From assembly GCA_033964015.1 (NCBI GenBank), contig CM066913.1, positions 35,353,577 through 35,417,576 on the forward strand: a stretch of DNA of 64,000 bases, in the 5' to 3' direction. The translations under genes were made by a program, and so were the position numbers. This DNA comes from Scolanthus callimorphus (Eukaryota; Cnidaria; Anthozoa; Actiniaria; Edwardsiidae). Below the pieces are notes generated by a model. It did no database searches. It worked only from the letters and a program-made list of their open reading frames with translations, and was not told the DNA's origin. Shown here piece after piece: positions 56,201-64,000 of this stretch (positions are counted from its first letter, which is position 1; the number at the start of each line of letters is the position of its first letter).

Positions 56201-58813
56201 AGATTAACGAAATAGACTCCAATGGACACGAGCCTATTCATGTTGCTGCATGTCAAGGACACGCGGAATTCATTGAGATGCTGGTCCAAAATGGAGTTGA
56301 TATCAACAGCAAAGATAGCGTTGGGATGAGTGCGCTTCATCATGCCGTTACTTGCGGAGCAAACCGTGATACGTTTGATATCCTGTTCATAAGTGGAGCG
56401 GATTTATCTCAGGTGGATAACCACGGACGATCTCCACTGCACTCTGTCGATGTTAACGGCGAATACAGTGACAAATCGATATTGATAGATCCGTATGTTC
56501 GCAGCCCTATTGATGTTGTGCGAACCGATGTTAAAGACAATCTACAGCAAATTTTGCGAGAAACCTATCCTTCGTTAGTTTCATCCTCAGCACTAGTTAC
56601 CAGCTACCTTAACGCCACTTTTGATGCCTCTTCTTCCCGAAATGTTTTTAAGCTACCGAAGCTTAGGGCATCTCGTTTGCAAGAACAGGACTTTTATGAC
56701 CTTTTATGTACGCTATTAGGTAGCAACAAGTTTTTTACTTACCAGCGCCAATTATGTTGGCTACAACGGCAATGCACAGTCTAGACATTGATATTCAACT
56801 GTCGTCCTTAATCGAGACCCGCGTCCCTATTGAAGAACCAGTGGCCGATAGACAAGGGGTTGTTCCATATGGAAGAAAGCCTCGTTCATCATCGCATCCA
56901 TGGTTTAAAACAAATTTGGATTGTTCTTTTCTTATTGACGCAGTAAAATCAAACTTTGTTTACACGGTAGCAAGACTTCTAGAATCAGGGCTGGATGTCA
57001 ATTGTGACGAAGACGGAGAGACGCCACTCTTGGCATATCTACGCACCGGTGGAAGAAACATGGCAAAGGTTCTTGTAAAACACAAAGTAACGGTGGATGT
57101 CATATGCGATGAATACTTTAGATATTCACCTTTGCATCTCTCGGCGTATCACAAACTCCATTATCTTCAGTACCTCGACGTTTTTGAGAATGCCACACGA
57201 TGGCGGGAATATCTAAAAAAGGAGAATGCTATATTTGACTATTTACTCGACGAATTTGGCGAAATAGTAATTAAGGGGAAAAAGGAGATAGTTAGAATAG
57301 ACGACGGTCCTCTCGCCCTAGCCATCAAGCCTAACCATAGTATAATCCACGAGTGTTTTGACAGTGACGGATTCTCGATACTCCATCGCGCTGCACAAGG
57401 TGGGAACGTAGTAGCCGTAACAAAGTTAGTCGAATGGGGGGCTAACGTTAGCCAAGAAACAAAATACGGCAGAGGAGTCACTCCTCTTTTCCTGGCAATC
57501 GCCTACGCAATCAAATATCGGCCGTATATAAACTTTCATGAACCGAGTTTATTAACATCCATCGAGATAGAATTTGCGTCTATCACTTCTGAAGAGATTA
57601 TCCACCAGATGTGGTTAGAAGAAAAGATCTTGAAGATCAACTGTGATTCAGAGTCTGTAATTCCGACGCTGTATCATTTAGCTGCTTCAAGGGGGATGTA
57701 TAAAATTATCAATCTCCTTATGATGGGAATGACAAGGGGCGGCTTGGTGTCAGGGATGACTGTCGGCTGTCCAACCAAAGATGGAATAACACCTATGTAC
57801 TTGGCCAGCTTGATTGGAAGTACAAGTTACCCATGGCATCTAGCCGAGACAGTAATTCGTCTCCGTGGAGGAAAAGTAACAGATCCAAATCCTATAGCGG
57901 AATATTTTTTGCTGTTGAATATTTGTTTAATGCTGTTCCAAAACGGATGAGCATTTCTCTTCACTGGTATGATTACAACTCACTTCGCAAATCAAGACAA
58001 CGGCCCAATCATGTTGGCAAGCTAAGAAGAACCGTTAAATATTTTCTGAACATAGTGGATAAGGCAAGCTATAAATGTGATACAAAACACCGAACCTGTG
58101 CCACTCAGATAGTCGTAAATGCCGTCAACAAATTGCTACATAAAGAAATGCATGTCAGCGATGATCTGGAAAGAAGGATCGCATTTTTTGTGGACCAGAT
58201 TTTAGAAATGAAAATACTTCTCATTAACTTCTTTCAAAGAACAACCGAAAGTCGCTGCTGCATAATACCTACATCTAAGTTATTTGGTTATTCCCCCTTA
58301 AAGGGGCAAGGTCACCTTAAAAGCGGTCTTCCAGACATGTGCACACACGAGGTGAAGCTGGAATTGGACCAATTAGTGAAAATGAGTAAGAAGATCTACA
58401 AGGGATTTGCAAGGCAGATCGACTTCCTGGTGGAAGAATTCAAAAGCTTCAAACAAGTGTTGCTCTTATGGGGCAAAGAAGGCGAGTATGACGTTTTCAG
58501 GATTGAGTTTGAATCCCATGAACGAATGGTCCGCCGTTTTATGCGGGACGTCACGCTTGATTATATAAGGCTAAGGTTTTTACTAATGAACCTGAAGTTC
58601 TGGCAGGAGCAAGTACAGAAGAATATGGTCATGCCGAGCTTATCTCCCCTAATGAGTGAACGAATGAAGCGCGTTGTGGTAGACCTGACCGATAAGGAAC
58701 TGATTGACATAATGGTTAAGCTAGACAAACGAAATCCATCCAAGGAGTTCCAGTATTTAGAGTTATTGAGGTTCCATAGAGCACCTATGTGGAAACAAAC
58801 GTTCGCCCCGTGA
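52174..58813 (+). CDS. HEPN-like/STAND NTPase/ankyrin receptor, two frame breaks
   Basis: Exon 1 (52174-53194) starts at an ATG with an in-frame stop just upstream. Residues 15-180 match the CXorf38/DUF4559 family (NWLKVGHGLAVV, PWEIAKLYMP) and end in RNKCYH (166-171), the R-x4-H signature of HEPN RNases. A coiled-coil-like part (about 200-290) and two hydrophobic segments (294-313, 318-333) follow. Donor AAAG|GTAATT and acceptor CATAG (53878-53881) join in phase to exon 2 from 53882. It begins FVGRQW and holds a STAND/NACHT NTPase: Walker A GAPGSGKS (391-398), Walker B LVDALDE (to 507), sensor LTSR (to 540), winged-helix motif IFHSSLAEWLT. Ankyrin repeats start near 799 and continue into the following frames. 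The frame shifts -1 near 56731-56736 and near 57905-57910, both T6 runs; the last part, to the stop at 58813, is unrecognised and helical-looking. Total about 1,980 residues. An immune-type sensor is inferred from the architecture. Confidence 0.85.
53414..53594. repeat. foldback element in the STAND gene intron
   Basis: Ends CAACTTCGTCCCCAGGGTCT and AGACCCTGGGGACGAGGTTG with inner inverted words TGAGTCACATGACC/GGTCATGTGACTCA. A partial copy lies at 25707-25773. Confidence 0.85.
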
Positions 58814-58899
58814 GCAACATCACAAGGGAATATTTGCAATCGTAGACATGTTTTCAAAATTCAAAAGCAGTTTGACGCAACAAACAATACCCAACACAA

Positions 58900-59306
58900 A
58901 GAACGAAGATAATAGAGATTAAAAGAACTACTTTGTAGAACGAAGATTATAGAGAAATTAAAGCGCTCCTTTATAGAACGAACATCATAGAGACAAAATA
59001 ACTCCTTTGTAGAACGAACATAACAGTGACAAAATAACTCCTTTGTAGAAAGAACATAATAGAGGCTAAAGACATAATGGAGACAAAAGAACTCATTTGT
59101 AGAAACAAATGGAGACAAAAGAACTCCTTTGTAGAACGAACTTAATAGAGACAAAAGAACTCCTTTGTAGAACGAACATAATCGAGACAAAAGAACTCCT
59201 TTGTAGAACGAACATAATCGAGACAAAAGAACTCCTTTGTAGAACGAACATAATGGAAACAAAAGAACTCCTTTGTAGAACGAACATAATCGAGGCAAAA
59301 TCAATT
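58900..59306 (+). repeat. 36-bp tandem array downstream of the STAND gene
   Basis: About eleven units based on AGACAAAAGAACTCCTTTGT and AGAACGAACATAATCG; the later units are almost identical and the early ones diverged. 36 is a multiple of three, so open frames persist on both strands; the encoded repeats (ETKELLCRTNII and similar) are not considered a gene. Confidence 0.9.
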
Positions 59307-59639
59307 ATAACATAGCTACGATATAACGCGCGCTCTGATTTGTCGATTTCTATGCACAAGAAATGGATTGTGCATGGGGATTGTGCTGGGTTTTTTTTAT
59401 GCTGAGAGAAGGATGTTGTGCGAGAGACATTGTAGCAGTATTGATTGACAGCGCCGAATCGCAAAAAATGTAAATGTATGCACTTGTACACCGCAAACTA
59501 TCATATGGATATGTCCAAATGCGGTTTACAGATGTCTGATCCCTAAATGCAAACTGCGATTTATACAATGCAGTTTACAATCATGAGTGTTTGTTAGATC
59601 TACCATTCTGTAGTTGGCACGGATTAAGGAAGTAAAATA

Positions 59640-59696
59640 ATGTAAAAATGTAAATAGGAAATGCGAAATAAATGTATTGTATTGTATTGTATTGTG
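59640..59696 (+). mobile_element. retroelement 3' tail remnant
   Basis: ATGTAAATAGGAAATGCG then AATAAATGTATTGTATTGTA: an AATAAA signal directly before a TTGTA-type short tandem tail, as at LINE 3' ends. Nothing coding is attached. Confidence 0.4.
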
Positions 59697-60324
59697 GTTT
59701 TTAATGTCTCTCAAGTTCTGGTTGAAGGACGGGTGGTTCAGAAGGACGGGGCTATCGCCCAAACGAAACACGGATTCTTGGCTGTTACTACGGACTACGG
59801 ATCTCACTGAACTGTCGCATCGCCTTGAAAATTCACGCAACTACCACACCCACAGACGTCTGACACTCCGCCTACATTCGTCCGCTGTTTTAAAAATCTT
59901 GTAAATTTGGCAGAGAAACTCCAAGAGATGTTTCATGAAAGTTGCTATGCAGATTAGTTAAACCACTAGTGGTTGTATCAGAATTACAACACGCTAAGGT
60001 CCCGTGAATCTTATTGTGTTTCTATTGTGTTGATCTTATTAATTATTCATGATTTTTTTAAAAGATTGTGTAAAGGCCGTTGTTGCACGAGTTGCAATTC
60101 CAACTCTCTGGTGTAACGAGATGCAAATCCGGTGCGATTTCTGTGATCTCTTTTCTTTAAATCGCACCAAGTTGCAAAGAGATTCGAACATGTTTGAAAT
60201 CTCCGCGACAAAAATCGTGGCAGATCGCGCCGAGTTGCACCTAGTTTACATTAATGATTTGGAGTTGACGCGTACGAGAAAAATCGCCGCGACTAAAAAA
60301 AATTACTTTGTTTTAACTCGAATT

Positions 60325-60533
60325 TTAGAGTACTTTGTAACCGCTGATATACAGCCATTACAGCTAGTATCTTCGAGTATCACACACATGCACCACATTT
60401 TAGAATCCCAACTGGCCGGGAGACAAACCAAGTCGGCTATGTACAGAGAATGGTCGAGGAGCCAGAGCGGTGTCTCGAACTCGGGTAATCGAGTTACGAG
60501 GACGGCGCTCGACCACTCGGCCACCCTTTCTCA
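60325..60533 (-). mobile_element. tRNA-derived SINE
   Basis: On the minus strand A-box TGGCCGAGTGG (60513-60523) and B-box GAGTTCGAGAC (60472-60482) lie at tRNA spacing, followed by a body ending in A/T-rich sequence near 60325. Sequences at the acceptor-stem positions do not pair, so a working tRNA gene is unlikely. Confidence 0.7.
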
Positions 60534-60536
60534 CTA

Positions 60537-60813
60537 AAAAGGCCGGCACAGACTAGAGGACATGTCCCAGGGACTTGTCCCACGAACCTGCTTCGGGGAC
60601 AAGCCCCCTTAGTGTGTACTCCTGCTTTTCTCCTGTTGAAATTTCAGTCGCGGGGACTAAATATTTGTCCAAGGGACAAGTCCCAGAAATCAAACTGGTT
60701 TGATTCGTGGGACTTGTCCCTGGGACAAATTGCGCATTTTTTCTAGTGTGCATAGTCCGGCACAGACTAGGGAACAAGTCCCAGGGACTAGTCCCTAGTC
60801 TGTGCCGGCCTTT
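60537..60813. repeat. foldback element (GGCCGGCACAGACTAG ends)
   Basis: Ends AAAGGCCGGCACAGACTAGA and CTAGTCTGTGCCGGCCTTT. The interior is dominated by GGGACAAGTCCC-type words on both strands, including a nested copy of the terminal word near 60768. Confidence 0.88.
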
Positions 60814-61849
60814 AAACACTTCTGTCTGCTGTCGTTTTTGGGCGGGAATTATCTATGAATGAAAGACCATAAACAAGACATATTTTAGGCAACGGTCTTA
60901 TTAATTTGTACTTAAGTATACTTTGAGGGGTGATTGTTTGCATTTCCAGCTTTAGGCCTCGAAAAGTTCATTTGGCGCCGTTTCTTTGATGCTTTGCAGC
61001 GTTCCACGAAAATCCTGTGAAATCGGCAGACTGTTGAAATTCACGTGAGCAAAGGAATGTACGCAAACGTGTATGTGTTTAGTGTGGACGTGGTAGCAGC
61101 ATGCATTTTAAGCACAACGCGACAGTTCGGTGAGATCGATAGTATCGTGATACAACGAATTCGGCTGTAAAACGGCGAACATTATACGCATGCCTAGAGA
61201 ATGAAGTCATATGCCTCCCTAGCTCCATTCTCGTTCCCACAGCTCCCCCGCTCGCAACTCGCACTAGAGGCTCTGGTGGCAGTTCTGAGAACCTTCCCTG
61301 TCGGCAGCGCTTTCTTACAAGTTAGTGAGTTGTAGTTGTTTGAAAATGCATATATTTCCGTTAAAAAATGCATATATTTCCGTTAAAAATATCTTGTCTA
61401 TTACCTTTCCGTTGTTTGTTTTGCTTTTTCAGAAACAAGTTTATCTCGTTTGCAAATCGTGTATTATCGCTCGAGAAATGGTCGTTATTTACAGGTAAAC
61501 GAGCGAGCCGCACCCGTGTATCTGAACCTGTAAGATTTAATCGTGTTAACATTACGTATAATATTTTATATCTTTTCAATAAACCTTGCTGTCGCATTCT
61601 CGACGCTAGCAGACACCGTGTGCGTCCAGCTCGCTAGCTCAACCACTGTGCAACAAAACCAATCAATCGACCGACCGATCGATCGATTAATCAATCAATC
61701 ATTTATATCTCTTGATGGGTATAAATGCTCAAGCAAGTTACTAGATAATTTGCGCTAGGCGCGTGCGTTCGTGACACTCTTAGAAAAGAAAAGGCATTGA
61801 TCTTTTTGTATGTGTAAACGCTTCTTTGTAGCTCTCTCCTCAATAATCC

Positions 61850-62044
61850 AGCTATTGGCTGCAACTGAGTAGATAATAAACATATTGATTGATTGATTGA
61901 TTGATAGCTTTTGGCTGCAACTGAGTAGATAATAAACATATTGATTGATTGATTGATTGATAGCTTTTGGCTGCAACTGAGTAGATAATAAACATATTGA
62001 TTGATGATTGATTGATCGATCGATCGATCGATCGATCGATCGAT

Positions 62045-62104
<60 letters not shown>

Positions 62105-62105
62105 C
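61850..62105. repeat. tandem units plus (GATT)n/(GATC)n microsatellite
   Basis: Three copies of a roughly 58-bp unit containing TTGGCTGCAACTGAGTAGAT and AATAAACATATTGATTGATT, followed by GATC and then GATT tetranucleotide runs. The Asn-Gln-Ser-Ile open frames are repeat artefacts. Confidence 0.92.
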
Positions 62106-62224
62106 TTTCTTTGCGATCCTTGACGAGGCAGGACATTATTACCTACGGATTTGTTACTGGCATTCGATGTCTAGTGAAATTTAAAGTGACACGATTGCTG
62201 AGAGTAAAGTGCCAAGAGTGGCGC

Positions 62225-64000
62225 CTATTGGTTGGGTCTTGAGACCATTTCATATGACAAGAAGTCGCTAATGTACTTGTTAACAATGTCCGGTTCTTCT
62301 TGCTGTATCCAATGAGAAGCACCTTCTACATACCTGGAAATGCAAACGAGAAAACTCGTAAAGCGCGCGCTCTGATTGGTTGACAGGACGTGTATGATTA
62401 CAGTACCACGCACGTTTCACGTCATAGTGCGTGCACGCTACAACCGACATTGCAATGCGCGCGCTGTTTGGGCTTTTCGTAGTGAGAAAATCGTTTTGTC
62501 GTTGTATATAACAAATAGATCTCATTTTTCCGAGTGTCTGTACTGTAATAGACGCACAGAAGACGTGATAGCGTGTCATGAGCAACAGCCGCGTCACTCG
62601 AATGCGTCTCGTGGTGTACGTTTTTGTTCATGACACGCTATGACGTCATTTGTGCATCAATTATAGTACAGATGCACGGGAAAATGGGATCCAATCAATT
62701 AATCACGGCGTTAGCAAACTAACACACAAAGAACAAACAATGGAAATATGTTACTAAAAACAGAACTGTTCTGGCGCTGATGGGACCAATACTCTTACTC
62801 ATACAATATTCTCACTCTACCAATGGTAATATACTCTTGGTGTTAAAGGGCCAGACATTGCGACCATATGGTCGCCAATAGCGACTAAATTTGGGGGCTT
62901 GGCGACCAACGTTTTAGGGCTAGTCGCCAAATGGTACCCCATCTTTCTAAGTTCCGATGACATCCACGCTTACGTGGCGACTAAATATTGCTTTTTGGCG
63001 ACTAAAATTTTTTGAATTGATCGCCAATGGCACCTAGCGAAAAAAGTTAACGTCGGGCCCTGTAACCATAAGGTAATACCTTATGGTAAGGTTTGGAACG
63101 TACTGCTCCGTCCCTTCCAGCATCTTTGTTTCTAGTGCCCGATCTCCTGTGCCCTGTACAACAAATTAACAAATGATATAAATGTGTGGGACACGATATG
63201 GCGTGACTGAGTAACGTCATTTAACATGGCATGATATGATGTTGCGTGACAAGTGATACATCGTGACGTGACATCACATGGTGTCGCGTGACAATCTACA
63301 TGACGAGAGGAGGGAAGGTGAGAGGGTGGGAGTGAGCGAGGAACAGGCAGACAGATGGAACGACGAAGAGATGGATTGACGGACAGATGGAACGATGAAA
63401 GGAACAATGGAGGGACTGAGGAAGGGATCGATGGATAGAGGCAGGGTCAGAGTGACGGATGACAGAAGGGTAAGGATGGAGGGAGGGACTGAGGAAGGGA
63501 CCAATGAGGGGAGGGTGAAGGGTGGGATGGACGGAGAGAGGGATGAGATAGGGATGGATAGAGGGATGGATAGATAGATGGAGGAAGTGACCGATGAAGG
63601 GAAGAATGGGATGATGGGCAACAAAAGAGGGATGGATGGAGGGAGGCAGGAAAAACTGGAGGCAGGGAGGGATGCATGGATGGGTCAGGTGTTCCTTGTT
63701 AAGATTCACAACCCTTACCCATATCACTAATGCAGGCTTGCAGAACTTTGTTTCGAAAATCTTCCGAGAAAAAGGCGCCATTAAATTCCTGTAGTAATTG
63801 AGGGGAGGTGAGAGGGCTCCTGCGCGGCTGAATGTGAATTTGTAAGCTTCCATGTCCTCATCTGTCAGAGAGTCAGCTTTGCGCACACCCTGGAATATTA
63901 TTTCATTTGATAAGAATATGGTTTACAAGATTCATCATGGCTTGGAGGACCTGGGCAATCAAGTACCACTACACCCTTTGAGGAGACCCTCTTGAACTAA
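62225..64000 (-). CDS. EPHX4: epoxide hydrolase 4-like, 3' part
   Basis: Three last exons, all in phase: 63719-63889, 63080-63153, 62225-62333 (stop TAG at 62225-62227). The first encodes the lid and following region (DSLTDEDMEAYKFTFSRAGA, NYYRNLMAPF, KPALVIW); the second continues GTGDRALETKMLEGTEQYVP; the last has YVEGASHWIQQEEPDIVNKY. In alpha/beta-hydrolase epoxide hydrolases the Asp of GTGD and the His of GASHW are the acid and base of the catalytic triad. The nucleophile exon and start lie beyond the right edge. Homology to vertebrate EPHX4 (ABHD7) is clear; membrane anchoring cannot be judged from this part. Confidence 0.9.
62847..63061 (-). repeat. TAGTCGCC-family element, full-length copy
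   Basis: Ends GGGCCAGACATTGCGACC and AACGTCGGGCCC, with the central GACATCCACGCTTACGTGGC and several GGCGACTAAA words. Inverted relative to 30788-30996. It lies in the last intron of the EPHX4-like gene, about 20 bp from the preceding exon. Confidence 0.8.
63300..63690. repeat. purine-rich (GGATGGA/GAGGGA)n tract
   Basis: About 390 bp of degenerate GGAGGGA and GGATGGAT units with strong strand asymmetry, inside an intron of the EPHX4-like gene. Pro/Ser-rich minus-strand open frames here are artefacts. Confidence 0.9.

Noticed and set aside
56720..56745. A 26-base GT-AG intron at the first frame break in the receptor gene
   Set aside because: It would restore the frame, but it is far below known animal intron sizes; a homopolymer indel or slippage at the T6 run is simpler.
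56725..56745. Canonical -1 slippery heptamer at the frame breaks
   Set aside because: The base before the two TTT codons at the first site is G, so X XXY YYZ is not met; slippage is kept only as an option.
58861..59491. Overlapping frames encoding repeated ETKELLCRTNI or FVLQRSSFVSIM words
   Set aside because: Produced on both strands by a 36-bp tandem repeat, with no start context or domain.
60460..60530. Functional tRNA-Leu/Ser-like gene on the minus strand
   Set aside because: Acceptor and T-stem pairing fail; read as a SINE head.
61703..62136. Frames of repeated SINQ or FIIYSVAAK
   Set aside because: Microsatellite and tandem-unit translation.
63132..63677. Pro/Ser-rich minus-strand frames
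   Set aside because: Purine-rich tract in an intron of the EPHX4-like gene; the real exon ends at 63719.

Overview
The window is eukaryotic, animal-type DNA: intron-rich genes with GT-AG splice sites, AT-rich intergenic DNA, and a dense load of non-LTR and LTR retrotransposons, tRNA-derived SINEs, foldback/MITE elements and minisatellites. The gene content (an animal kinesin-13, an EPHX4-type epoxide hydrolase, and a CXorf38-like/STAND/ankyrin fusion) together with Gypsy and CR1/L2-type elements fits an anthozoan cnidarian, perhaps a stony coral. That placement is inference, not proof.

Layout. 1-1050: a 46-bp minisatellite with higher-order structure. 1051-13745: no protein gene recognised; foldback elements, inverted repeats, a telomere-like 12-mer tract and one candidate promoter/first exon (about 3898-4121). 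13746-32404 (minus): a complete 28-exon kinesin-13 (KIF2) gene whose exons join in frame to exactly 2,100 coding nucleotides (699 residues plus stop); its introns are full of small mobile elements. 33376-33438 (plus): a possible first coding exon of a divergent gene. 33488-34690: GC-rich repeat modules. 34820-37697: a broken non-LTR retrotransposon (endonuclease plus RT). 39266-41040: a 5'-truncated CR1/L2-like element with an open RT reading frame. 41359-46111 (minus): a Gypsy-type LTR element with near-identical LTRs and a perfect 5-bp target-site duplication; its pol is interrupted by a nested 217-bp TAA-flanked MITE. 46117-52173: repeats, perfect hairpins, and a pair of orphan coding exons (50230-50484). 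52174-58813 (plus): a large two-exon gene. 58900-62200: tandem repeats, a SINE, a foldback element and microsatellites. 62225-64000 (minus): the 3' part of an EPHX4-like gene that continues beyond the window.

The most interesting gene is at 52174-58813. It joins a CXorf38/DUF4559-like domain carrying an RNxxxH motif of HEPN-ribonuclease type, two hydrophobic segments, a STAND/NACHT-type P-loop NTPase (GAPGSGKS, DALDE, TSR) and ankyrin repeats with a long novel C-terminal region. This architecture resembles an effector-switch-sensor immune receptor. The reading frame shifts twice by -1, both times at a run of six T residues, which points to homopolymer indels (assembly or real) or to slippage rather than random decay. 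A second theme is a set of otherwise different foldback elements that share a similar roughly 20-bp end while their interiors consist of short words repeated in both orientations.
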